Made by a program: the position numbers and the translations under genes. Shown here one piece after another: positions 52,904 through 61,761 of a stretch of 64,000 nucleotides of DNA (positions are counted from its first letter, which is position 1; each line of letters starts with the position of its first letter). Under the pieces are notes generated by a model, which searched no databases, was not told the DNA's origin, and saw only the letters and a program-made list of their open reading frames with translations. The stretch is taken from NCBI GenBank assembly GCA_029838195.1, contig JALGVJ010000003.1:1-64000 (forward strand), in the 5' to 3' direction. Source of the stretch: Promethearchaeota archaeon. GTDB lineage: Archaea; Asgardarchaeota; Lokiarchaeia; Sigyniarchaeales; SOKP01.

Positions 52904-54139
52904 TTATAATGCTTCTCGAGGAATTATTACTTCTAAATCTGAGATGGGATAAGAGCAGCATGGATGGAAATAATTAAATTTTTTATCTCCTTCTCTTCGC
53001 CAATCAGAGAGCGGATTAACGTACACATTTCCTGATACCAAAAGTGAACGGCAGAATCCGCATTCTCCTGAGCGACATTTTGAAGGCGGAGCAAGATTGG
53101 CTCTTTCTAAAGCCACTAATACGGATTCCGTGGCAATAGCAGGAATTTCTTTCGTTAGAGTACCAATAGTCGCCTTGATTTTAAAGGTTTTTTCTGCAAC
53201 TGTTTGAGGATAGCCAGGCAACGCCAACACGTTTTTTGGTTCTCCAAAAGCTTCTCTCCGCACTCTTTTTGGAGGTAGATTGAATTTTTTGAGTTGCTCT
53301 TCCACAAAATTATACATGACTTGAGGACCGCAGATAAAAAATGAACTATTATTTACGTCGGTGTATTTTTCAATGATCTCAGAGGTAATAAAACCCGTTT
53401 CACATCCTGTAAGGGTGACTTCTTCAGAACTCAATACGATGACCATTTTAAATTTGTCTGGATGCTCGCTTTCCATTTTTTTAAGCTCATCATGGAAGAT
53501 GATATCTTCCTCATCACTACAACCATAAATTAATGTCAGCTTTGCATCGCAATTCCCTTCAATGATATCTTTAGCAATAGATCGAAACGGCGTAATGCCT
53601 GAGCCACCTGCGAGCCCCACGATGTGTTGCTTATCCCTCAACGGTTCGTAATAAAAGAAACCTTCGGGTCCGGAGGTCTCGATTTTCGTGCCTACTGTCC
53701 AATTATCCCATATATAATGGGTTAAAAATCCCTCTTCTTCCCTTTTAATCGTAAGGTCATAAAACCCTTTTAAAGCTTCGGATGGGGAAGAAGAGATGGA
53801 ATAAGGTCGGGTAATCCTCACGCCATTTACGTTAACTTTCACGCTTAAATATTGTCCGGCTCGAAAGTAAGCTAACTCTTTAGTGGGTGAATCGGGATTG
53901 GGTACTAACCGGAATGTTTTTGTTGATTTAGTTTCATCTTTAATTTCATTGATTTTCAGGTACTGGCGTTTCGGATGCAATTTTTTAGCCAATTCATTCA
54001 TGGGGTCAGATTTTATGGGTTTGCTTGGCGCTTTTTCAAACCTTTTTTTCCGCTCTGGTACCAACTTAGTAAATGCAAGCAAATCCTTTGTATTACTTCT
54101 AACCGTGATGGTCAAGTCTTTATCTTGTTTTCCACTCAT
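52904..54139 (-). CDS. FAD/NAD(P)-binding reductase with C-terminal 2Fe-2S ferredoxin domain
   Basis: A 411-residue electron-transfer flavoprotein: an N-terminal extension (about 1-60), FAD barrel with RPYSISSSPSEA, NAD(P) domain with GLAGGSGITPFRSIAK and FFICGPQVMY, and a plant-type ferredoxin end with CRSGECGFCRS and the final HPCC. It passes electrons from NAD(P)H to a partner. Its ATG overlaps the stop of the FAD oxidoreductase gene upstream (ATGA), so the two are translationally coupled and probably work together. Confidence 0.88.
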   Translation of the reverse strand: MSGKQDKDLTITVRSNTKDLLAFTKLVPERKKRFEKAPSKPIKSDPMNELAKKLHPKRQYLKINEIKDETKSTKTFRLVPNPDSPTKELAYFRAGQYLSVKVNVNGVRITRPYSISSSPSEALKGFYDLTIKREEEGFLTHYIWDNWTVGTKIETSGPEGFFYYEPLRDKQHIVGLAGGSGITPFRSIAKDIIEGNCDAKLTLIYGCSDEEDIIFHDELKKMESEHPDKFKMVIVLSSEEVTLTGCETGFITSEIIEKYTDVNNSSFFICGPQVMYNFVEEQLKKFNLPPKRVRREAFGEPKNVLALPGYPQTVAEKTFKIKATIGTLTKEIPAIATESVLVALERANLAPPSKCRSGECGFCRSLLVSGNVYVNPLSDWRREGDKKFNYFHPCCSYPISDLEVIIPREAL

Positions 54140-55707
54140 TTTATCACGCCCTCCTTTATTAATTCTTGTAAAGTCAACAATCCCGCAGTTTCTCCATCCT
54201 TCATGGCGCTACTGTACCCGTGGCAGCGTTTTCCAAACCCTCCGCAGAATTCTAATCCTTGAATGTGTTTCTCATCATTCATGTTCATTAACCGTGCGAT
54301 AAAAGAATCCCAAGAATCGGGTTCATATCCATACACGACGCCGTTATATGTTCCCGTATATCTGGCAAATGTTTGAGGGGTTGCTATTTCAATTTCTTCT
54401 ATGTGGTCCATGATATTGGTTCCCGTAGCTTTTTCAAAATTTCGGATTAATCCTTCGGCAATCTTATTTTTCAATTTAAAATATTCTTCCGGCTTGACAT
54501 TATCCCACACTCCCGGAAGGAACGCGGAGGTTATGGAAAGAATGCTTGTTCCTGGAGGGGAACAATCAGGAATGGCTGCATTCAAGCATATGGTAGCTTG
54601 GACTTTAGGAATCTCTAATTTACCTAAAGATTCATAAAGAACATCGGTATCTGAGGTTTCGTTGATAAAATAACTATATTCTGTTAAACCCAACTCTTCT
54701 GCGGATGCATCTAATCCCATGTACACAACAAACGTCGAAATGGCGTGCCGCCGAGCATTGATTTCCTTTAATGCGATTTCCGGGACTTCACTTTTTGGAT
54801 AAATGAGTTTATTATATACAAGAGTAGGGGATGCATTGGAAACCACGTGGTTAGTTTTGATTTTATCGCCATTTGATGTTTCAACACCCACGACCCTGCC
54901 ATCTTCTACTAATATTTTGTCAACCCTGGTATTGTATTCTATTTTTCCTCCAAATTCTCTTATTTTAGCATCTAAGGCGGTTGTAAATTCATTTGAGCGA
55001 TATTTGGGTATGTATGCCCCTCTACGGATGTATAGATATGTCATGATAGTATATATCGTGGAATTCATTCTGCTTTCTGGTAGGCCTAAATAGACCCAAT
55101 AAGCATTTAATATTTTTCGTGCTTGTTCAGGGATACCTAAAGCATCTTGAACTTCTTTAAGAGAATAAGCTGAAGTTTTTAAAAAATTGGAGTGTTCTTG
55201 TAATAAAACTTTTTGATCTGGATTTCCTTTGGTTTGCCCAATGTAGGTTGTCGCTCGCAGGATGTCCTCCCCTAATTTGAAGAATTTCTCCACGGATTCT
55301 TTACTCCCCGGTACTTCTTTTTCGAGCGCTTCAATGAATTCATTTATTCCAAAGGGCATTGTAACATCGAGTTTCTCCTTAGGATCTGTTAAAATGAGCC
55401 TATATGCTTCTGGAACCCTAATGAATTCCGCATCTAAATTAAATTTATCTTCAAATAATACTCGAATGCCACCTTTATCATCTGGTGGCCCAAAATCGCA
55501 CAATTCGTGTAAAGATGTTTCAAATTCAAATCGTCCCCTAACAAAACTTGATGCAAATCCACCGGGTAAATTATGTTGCTCTAAAAGTAGAACTTTCGCT
55601 CCTTTCATGGCTAATTGAGTTGCTGCCACTAATCCGCCGTTTCCCGCTCCTATAATCACCGCATCATAAGCAGCATCATATTTTTCTTGCGTTATTTGTT
55701 CTGTCAT
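54136..55707 (-). CDS. phytoene-desaturase-like FAD oxidoreductase
   Basis: A 523-residue FAD-dependent amine oxidase/CrtI-type protein: AVIIGAGNGGLVAATQLAMK with the GxGxxG loop, VLLLEQHNLPGGFASSF, VVGVETSNGDKI with TNHVVSNASP, and C-terminal GLEFCGGFGKRCHGYSSAMK closing the FAD site. Related enzymes desaturate or saturate isoprenoid chains or isomerise carotenoids. Coupled with the 2Fe-2S reductase gene. A reductase partner suggests a saturating reaction, for example on membrane-lipid isoprenoids (inference). Confidence 0.83.
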   Translation of the reverse strand: MTEQITQEKYDAAYDAVIIGAGNGGLVAATQLAMKGAKVLLLEQHNLPGGFASSFVRGRFEFETSLHELCDFGPPDDKGGIRVLFEDKFNLDAEFIRVPEAYRLILTDPKEKLDVTMPFGINEFIEALEKEVPGSKESVEKFFKLGEDILRATTYIGQTKGNPDQKVLLQEHSNFLKTSAYSLKEVQDALGIPEQARKILNAYWVYLGLPESRMNSTIYTIMTYLYIRRGAYIPKYRSNEFTTALDAKIREFGGKIEYNTRVDKILVEDGRVVGVETSNGDKIKTNHVVSNASPTLVYNKLIYPKSEVPEIALKEINARRHAISTFVVYMGLDASAEELGLTEYSYFINETSDTDVLYESLGKLEIPKVQATICLNAAIPDCSPPGTSILSITSAFLPGVWDNVKPEEYFKLKNKIAEGLIRNFEKATGTNIMDHIEEIEIATPQTFARYTGTYNGVVYGYEPDSWDSFIARLMNMNDEKHIQGLEFCGGFGKRCHGYSSAMKDGETAGLLTLQELIKEGVIK

Positions 55708-55962
55708 GATTTTTTCTCTTTCTTTAATTTGGATTATTAAATTATATGATTATCAGAAACTATTAAAGTCTTTTTCATTTAAAAATCCAAAATTTTACAT
55801 GATTGGAAAAAAGCTCGGTTCTGAATTAATTTCAAATAATAAGCATCCATGGGCGTCCTTATTAATCGAATTTCCTTAATAAATGAATCTTAAGCTTAAA
55901 ATTTTCCTCATGAATAAAATATTATTTAAATGCGGAAGTAGGCTTTTAATAGAGCAAATTCA

Positions 55963-57429
55963 TCATCCTAAAAATCGACGAATATTGGCTGCCATTAATA
56001 CTTGCTCTTCGATGTTCACGTTTTTAATTTTCTTGAGAGATGAAGAAATAAAAGTGGTAATACTTTCATGCTCTTCATTAATTTCATGGTCAATATTTAA
56101 TTCATTTATTTTTTCTATTAATGGTTCAGGTAAGTAATCTTGGTGGGGATTATAATATTGTAAAGCATCTTTAAGGTCTTTTCGAAAATTTACATAAACC
56201 TCCTCCACTTGTTCTAAATCTTTATCGGAAAGAGCGTTAAGCCCTAAAATTTCGGGAGGAATCCCGATGGAGTAAAGTGCAGCCGTAAAGGTGATGGCTC
56301 TTGGTAGCTGAATACCGTTGACACTTCGAGAATAGCCGAATAGACCAATGTGTAGTTTTCTTTTCCTGCGTTTTGGAACAAATCTAGCAATTTTGTTGAT
56401 GAAAGGGGCGAGAAGTTTAATTTGTCTTGAATATTCTTCAATATATTTGTCTAAGATTGGTAGAATTTTTTCTTCTTCTACCTTACGGGGAGGAGAACGT
56501 TTTCGCTCTTTAATTTGATTTATAGCCCGTGTTACCTTCTCCGGTGGATTATCATATTTAAATGCGGATTGAATGGTGAAGGTATGCACGCTCGGATATT
56601 CATTTGATACCCGCTCTACTGTATCTGGGCAAAGATTTCCTCTAAAGGGGGGTGATCCTACGCCAATAATGGGAAATAATTCTATGTTTATTTTTTCAGC
56701 TAAGTTATAAATTTTCTGAAGGGCAATTTTGTTGAATAATACAGCTGATAATAAGCCATAGTTCATCGCAGGATCTGATCTCGCTAAAAATACACGTTGA
56801 TATTCAAAATCTTTATCAATTAAATATTCTCGCAAGATCTCGTGAGCAGATAACATGTGTTCTTTATCCTCAAAAAGAGGAATGACATTAATTTGTTCTG
56901 GCTTGAATTTTCCAATCCATTCTGCAATGGTAATATCTCCCCCTTGAAAAGCAAAATTCTGCTTGCCAACCACAAAATCCTTGTAATATTTATAGATCCT
57001 TTCAATACTTTGAACAGACGTTGTCATGGGAAGAATTATTTCAAATATTGGCGCTATATCATCATTAAATAGTAAATTAGAGGCATCAAAAGATCGAGGA
57101 ATGCTCTCTAAGGTCTCTAAAAGTATCTTTGCTTCTGCTCTTTCAATTAAAGGATTAGGAACACGCAAGGTAAGGAACACGTCTCTTCCCAGCCGCTTTT
57201 CCTCAAAAAACGTTTTATAGCGCGTTATTAATTTTTTCACGACATAATTATCAATTTCTTTTCCTTCACAATCCCACATCTGCTCATCGCATCCCAAATG
57301 AGAAAAAGCATAATAAGCTTCCATTATCTCGTCTTCACCCCCAATTTCAGAACTCTCTGTAAAAAAAGGGGAATTAACGTTATCGGGATGCTGTGTGGAC
57401 ATGCATTTTGGAATATTCATGCGGATCAT
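55963..57429 (-). CDS. ppcA: archaeal-type phosphoenolpyruvate carboxylase
   Basis: A 488-residue PpcA: CMSTQHPDNVNSPFF at the start, DEIMEAYYAFSHLGCDEQMW, TLRVPNPLIERAEAK, ARSDPAMNYGL, GVGSPPFRGNL and the end INEEHESITTFISS. It converts phosphoenolpyruvate and bicarbonate to oxaloacetate; archaeal PEPC is half the size of the bacterial enzyme and the length here is typical. Monocistronic. Translation could start two codons later at MNIPKCMSTQ. Confidence 0.93.
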   Translation of the reverse strand: MIRMNIPKCMSTQHPDNVNSPFFTESSEIGGEDEIMEAYYAFSHLGCDEQMWDCEGKEIDNYVVKKLITRYKTFFEEKRLGRDVFLTLRVPNPLIERAEAKILLETLESIPRSFDASNLLFNDDIAPIFEIILPMTTSVQSIERIYKYYKDFVVGKQNFAFQGGDITIAEWIGKFKPEQINVIPLFEDKEHMLSAHEILREYLIDKDFEYQRVFLARSDPAMNYGLLSAVLFNKIALQKIYNLAEKINIELFPIIGVGSPPFRGNLCPDTVERVSNEYPSVHTFTIQSAFKYDNPPEKVTRAINQIKERKRSPPRKVEEEKILPILDKYIEEYSRQIKLLAPFINKIARFVPKRRKRKLHIGLFGYSRSVNGIQLPRAITFTAALYSIGIPPEILGLNALSDKDLEQVEEVYVNFRKDLKDALQYYNPHQDYLPEPLIEKINELNIDHEINEEHESITTFISSSLKKIKNVNIEEQVLMAANIRRFLG

Positions 57430-57740
57430 CGTTCTCCTTTTATTAAAATAAATAAGGTAAAATAAAGGGATTAATTTACTTCTTATTCTTTAATGGTTCT
57501 AAAAATCTATTTTTATTTGACGAATTTTTTAAAAACCTTATTTGGCTAACTACAGGAAAATAAGTCAAAACGAAAACATCCATTTTTATCAAATTTCTTA
57601 AAGCTTTGCTAATGATTCTTAATTCTGAGAAATAAAAGCATGAATATCTAATAAAATTATCTTTAATTGATATATAACAAGTTATTGTTCCATTCAATGT
57701 GGTTAGAAAATATTTAATTACATAAGGAAATCCAACTCAA
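57430..57740. other. intergenic region, no clear gene
   Basis: About 310 A/T-rich bases. A minus-strand frame of 73 codons (57476-57697) opens only with TTG and reads IISKALRNLIKMDVFVLTYF in its middle; it could be a small gene or a remnant, but there is no ribosome-binding site or known family. Confidence 0.25.
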
Positions 57741-58613
57741 TCATTTTCGAGAGGGGGAGGCATAGCAATAATCACAATCATGCTTGCATTTGAAAATCCC
57801 CGTATATCCCCCAATATCTTTTGATTTGTGACAATTACAATTCTTTCTCTGGCCTGTATCGCGAATTTTTGGAATGGTTTCTCCCGCTAATGCTTCGATT
57901 TTAGTCGCATCAATACAACATGCTTGTTCAATTCCCGAAATTCTTAACAAATCAGGTTGACAACACGCCTTCATCACTACATCATGTTTTTTACATGTCG
58001 AGAGTAATTTTATTACAATTTCTTTTTTTTCCTGGAATGACAAGGTAACGGGATGTTTTCCTCGAGCAATCATTCTTTTTTTTACTTTTGGATAAATGGT
58101 AACAAAAGAAAAGATCATTTCTTCAAGTCCTAAAGAAGAGATGGTCTCGATGATGTATTCAAAATGAGTTAAATTATCATGAATTTTTTTTCCTTTCTTG
58201 TAAAAAACAATTGGATCAAATCTAAAATTTACCGCTAATTTGCCGAAAGTCTTGATTAACCATTTTAATTGCTCGAATCTTTCCTCTAAAGAGATGGTCA
58301 CATTAGGCTCTAATTCCGAGGGAGAATTAATGGTAAAATGAAAATAATGGGCTTTATATTGATTAAATAGTGGACGGTTCTGATGGTAGCATTTAATAAA
58401 AGGACCAAAATCTTTTGACCACCATACCCAGCATTTTACATCCTCCGGCAAGAGAGATACTCGATATACTTGCTTTGGATTAAAGGGATTGCGCACGTCC
58501 ACGTATCCCATATTAATTTTATCCATGACCCAATCCATCAAAAAAGCCGGAATATCACACCTTCTGGAACAGGATAGGATGGGAGATTTTACAAAAGGAA
58601 TGGTCGCATCCAC
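57741..58613 (-). CDS. DUF1848-family Fe-S cysteine protein
   Basis: A 290-residue protein of the DUF1848 family: ILSCSRRCDIPAFLMDWVMD near the start, FHFTINSPSELEPNV, VNFRFDPIVFY, and a C-terminal cysteine cluster CNCHKSKDIGGY and CKHDCDYCYA. The TIM-barrel core resembles radical SAM or spore-photoproduct-lyase relatives with the Fe-S motif at the C-terminus. Biochemical function unknown. Monocistronic. Confidence 0.8.
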   Translation of the reverse strand: MDATIPFVKSPILSCSRRCDIPAFLMDWVMDKINMGYVDVRNPFNPKQVYRVSLLPEDVKCWVWWSKDFGPFIKCYHQNRPLFNQYKAHYFHFTINSPSELEPNVTISLEERFEQLKWLIKTFGKLAVNFRFDPIVFYKKGKKIHDNLTHFEYIIETISSLGLEEMIFSFVTIYPKVKKRMIARGKHPVTLSFQEKKEIVIKLLSTCKKHDVVMKACCQPDLLRISGIEQACCIDATKIEALAGETIPKIRDTGQRKNCNCHKSKDIGGYTGIFKCKHDCDYCYASPSRK

Positions 58614-58983
58614 GCATGTTCCCTCTGAATTAATCGCATTACTTTAATTCATTTCAATTAACTGAATAAAAAATATTCTAAGAAAAAAATAAATTAAACA
58701 ATAAATAATTAATTGAAAAGTTTTAACAAGAGGATTACAATAAAATGATTTTATCAGGTAAGCGGTCGTTTTCTTTAAAATTTATCCTTTTTTTTATTCA
58801 CCTTCCATTGTTTCTTTACTCTGCGGAGGTAGGATTTCTCATTTCCTAAAAAGAATTAAAAATTTTACTTTTTGTAATTATTTTATTAAGGTCATTTATT
58901 TTCAAGGATAAACTATTAATATCTTTTTGAATCTTTAAAAATTATACATGAAATTACAAATCATTTCAAGTTGGATTTAAATC
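58614..58983. other. intergenic region, promoter of the isomerase gene
   Basis: 370 A/T-rich bases between divergent genes. No open frame; TATA-like stretches around 58905-58945 probably serve the gene at 58984. Confidence 0.3.
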
Positions 58984-60006
58984 ATGATTCCTTCAATAGA
59001 ATGGGTGGACAATAAGGTAAAAATGATTGACCAAACGGTATTACCGTTTGAGCTGAAATTTCTCGAATTTACCGATTATCGTGATGTGGCACGCTCTATC
59101 AAGGTAATGAACATAAGAGGCGCTCCCGCAATCGGCGTGGCAGCAGCTATGGGTATGGCACTGGCAACAATTGAGTATAAAGAATTACCCAAAGCCCAAT
59201 TCTTAGAAAAAGTAAAAGAAGCTGCTGAAGTCATTAAAAACACGCGGCCTACAGCTTCTAATCTCTTTTGGGCTGTTAATCGCATGTTGAATCTCATTCA
59301 TTCCCTTCCCGACAATCCTGAAGAAATATCAGAATTGGTCATCGAAGAGGCTAAATTAATGGCTCAAGAAGATATAAACGTCAATAAAAGTATTGGCAAG
59401 CATGGTGCCACGATTTTAGAAGATGGAGATACGGTTCTCACGCATTGTAATGCAGGTTCCTTGGCCACGGTTCAATATGGAACAGCTTTAGCTCCCATAA
59501 GATCGGCTATCGAACAAGGAAAAAAAATCAGCGTGATTGCGGATGAAACAAGGCCTCGACTACAAGGAGCTCGATTAACTGCTTATGAATTGCATTATGA
59601 TAATATCCCCGTAAAGGTCATTTCAGATACCTCTTCTGGATTATTAATGCGATTAGGAAAAATTGATAAAGTTATCGTGGGAACAGACCGAGTTACTACT
59701 GATGCCGTGTTCAACAAAATTGGAACCTATTTGGTGGCGTTAGCAGCAAAAGATAATAATATACCATTTTACGTGGCAGCACCCACATCCACTTTGTCTC
59801 TTCACGAAACCATTGAGGATGTTACCATCGAACAGAGAGATAGTTCCGAAGTTTGTACCGTGTTAGGTAAAGTACGCATCGTACCGGAAGGAGTGGAGTG
59901 CTTGAATTATGCGTTTGATATTACTCCATTCCGGCTTGTTACAGGGATAATTACAGAAGATGGGATTTTTACGCCGGAAGAATTGTTAAAAAAATATAAA
60001 ATTTAA
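58984..60006 (+). CDS. mtnA: S-methyl-5-thioribose-1-phosphate isomerase family protein
   Basis: A 340-residue protein of the MtnA/aIF2B-alpha fold: MNIRGAPAIGVAAAMGMALA, LTHCNAGSLATVQYGTALAP (active-site Cys), VIADETRPRLQGARLTAYEL, VIVGTDRVTTDAVFNKIGTY (catalytic Asp) and PFYVAAPTSTL. It would isomerise methylthioribose-1-phosphate in methionine salvage. In archaea close relatives act on ribose-1,5-bisphosphate in nucleotide salvage; the RGAPAIG and Cys-Asp pair fit both. Monocistronic. Confidence 0.87.
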   Translation: MIPSIEWVDNKVKMIDQTVLPFELKFLEFTDYRDVARSIKVMNIRGAPAIGVAAAMGMALATIEYKELPKAQFLEKVKEAAEVIKNTRPTASNLFWAVNRMLNLIHSLPDNPEEISELVIEEAKLMAQEDINVNKSIGKHGATILEDGDTVLTHCNAGSLATVQYGTALAPIRSAIEQGKKISVIADETRPRLQGARLTAYELHYDNIPVKVISDTSSGLLMRLGKIDKVIVGTDRVTTDAVFNKIGTYLVALAAKDNNIPFYVAAPTSTLSLHETIEDVTIEQRDSSEVCTVLGKVRIVPEGVECLNYAFDITPFRLVTGIITEDGIFTPEELLKKYKI

Positions 60007-60093
60007 TCTTTTATCTTTTAATTTTTCTGTAGGTCTCGAATTTTTTAATATCAAATAGATTTGAGCATTTTCATCTTAATTTTTCGCATGAAA

Positions 60094-61083
60094 TTAATTA
60101 GAAAATAATCCGTTTAACACGCTTCTTAATTGATGTAAATTCTTGGTATTACTAAGAGCCATTCGAATATTTGTAGAATTTTCTATATCTTTTGTTAACC
60201 AAATGGAATTTCGTTTCAATTCAATGAATTTAAAAGATTCTTTATTATAAGGTAATTCAATATTTTCTAAGAATTGATCAATTATTTTTTCATATAATTC
60301 TAAATTCTTCTGCATGAGTTTTAAACCATTTTCATGGGGAATCCAATTCCCTGTTTTCAAGAATTGGTCTACTTGTTCGAATATTGCGGGATTACCCATG
60401 GAGGCTCTTCCAATCATTAATGCATCCACTTTTACGTGTTCAAGATAATACCTTGCCATTTTTCCGTTAAAAATATCTCCATTTCCCACTATCGGCAAAT
60501 TCAATCGTTCCTTAAGTTTCTTAATGGTTTCTAAATCAAGATTTTCTCTCTCGAATCGATGTTTTACCGTTCTTCCATGAACTGTTAAAAATTCAATATC
60601 TAAATCGTTAATGAATCCACAAAATTCCTCGACATTTAAAGGTTCTTCAAAACCCGTTCTAATTTTTAATGAAACCGGAACAGATGAATATTTTAAGGCC
60701 GTTTCCACTATTTTTTTTAATTTATCTAAATTTTTAAGCAAGAATCCTCCATATCCCGCTTTAAGAGCTCTCTTTGAAGGACAGCCTGCATTAATGTCTA
60801 AAATGTCGTAGCTATAACTTTCTAAGTGATCGAGTGCTTTCTTTAGCGCTTCGGCATCCTCCCCGATTATTTGAATGCTAATTGGTTTTTCTTCTTTAAT
60901 TTTCATGAGAGGTAATTGAACGGATTTCGGATTTGAAGCAATTCGTTTAGCATAAATCATGGGAACGCTCACTAATCCAATGGGATAAAAATAACGACAA
61001 AATCGCCTATAGGGTGCAGTTGTCACGTTTTGCATTGGTGCCAGCATGAGGTTGTTCTTTAATGCCAAACGACCCAACTTCAT
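60094..61083 (-). CDS. dus: tRNA-dihydrouridine synthase
   Basis: A 329-residue FMN TIM-barrel enzyme: LAPMQNVTTAPYRRFCRYF, INAGCPSKRALKAGYGGFLL with the catalytic Cys, SLKIRTGF, TVHGRTVKHRF and PIVGNGDIF, then ALMIGRASMGNPAIF. It reduces uridine in the tRNA D-loop using NADPH. The C-terminal helical tRNA-binding domain is present (about 240-329). Monocistronic. Confidence 0.92.
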   Translation of the reverse strand: MKLGRLALKNNLMLAPMQNVTTAPYRRFCRYFYPIGLVSVPMIYAKRIASNPKSVQLPLMKIKEEKPISIQIIGEDAEALKKALDHLESYSYDILDINAGCPSKRALKAGYGGFLLKNLDKLKKIVETALKYSSVPVSLKIRTGFEEPLNVEEFCGFINDLDIEFLTVHGRTVKHRFERENLDLETIKKLKERLNLPIVGNGDIFNGKMARYYLEHVKVDALMIGRASMGNPAIFEQVDQFLKTGNWIPHENGLKLMQKNLELYEKIIDQFLENIELPYNKESFKFIELKRNSIWLTKDIENSTNIRMALSNTKNLHQLRSVLNGLFSN

Positions 61084-61222
61084 TTTTATCCCGCTTCAAT
61101 TATAATACTATCGAATTGACGATTGAGAATGAATGATCGAGAGATTTTTTACAAAACATTTCCTTTTTTCATTAAGAAGGAATTAATAATCTCAAAAGAA
61201 TCTTATCAAGCAGGAAAAAGCC

Positions 61223-61738
61223 ATGAGCAGATACTTAAATAAATTTGAATTTCAACCTACCGAAGTAGAAATCAACTACTTGGAAGGGGAACCCCTAAAA
61301 TTAACCGAAAAATTCTCATTTTATCATAATAAAAATTTCTTTCGAAATAAGATCACCCCCCTTCAGATTCTCATGAAAAATTACGTTAAAACCCCTTTAA
61401 CCGCCGCAGGCATTCGGGATTCTTATTTAGACGAAAAATACACGCAAAAATATTTAATCGTAATATTTACTGATAATGAGACCATTAAAAAAACAAATGA
61501 AATCCTTGCGTCAAAAGAAACCCTCCCGATTTCTCCCTCATGTTATTACATGGAATCTACTGCTGAATATTTCTTATTGCTTGCCCGAGACTTAGATGGC
61601 TTGAAATATGGTCTCCAAACAATGGAACTTTTTCTAAAACAAGTTTTAGATCATTATTTCAAGCAGCAAAATTTTGATGATTACATAAAAATTAGGCCCT
61701 TTCAACTGAAGGCGTGTCAACCGTTAAAAGAACCATGA
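61223..61738 (+). CDS. hypothetical protein resembling the N-terminal domain of hexosaminidases
   Basis: A 171-residue protein with alternating strands and helices. Its second half reads YYMESTAEYFLLLARDLDGL followed by KYGLQTMELFLKQ and IRPFQLKACQPL, the order of the small alpha/beta domain that precedes the barrel in GH20/GH84 enzymes (Y-x-h, DxxGxxYGLQTL, IxPCxI). The catalytic barrel is absent. It may bind sugar or be a relic; confidence in this likeness is moderate. Convergent with glgP. Confidence 0.5.
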   Translation: MSRYLNKFEFQPTEVEINYLEGEPLKLTEKFSFYHNKNFFRNKITPLQILMKNYVKTPLTAAGIRDSYLDEKYTQKYLIVIFTDNETIKKTNEILASKETLPISPSCYYMESTAEYFLLLARDLDGLKYGLQTMELFLKQVLDHYFKQQNFDDYIKIRPFQLKACQPLKEP

Positions 61739-61739
61739 A

Positions 61740-61761
61740 AAGAAAAAAATTCCTTTTTCTT
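61740..61761. terminator. bidirectional terminator between convergent genes
   Basis: The inverted repeat AAGAAAAA (61740-61747) and TTTTTCTT (61754-61761) gives an oligo-T tract in both directions in the 22-base gap between the two stop codons. Confidence 0.45.
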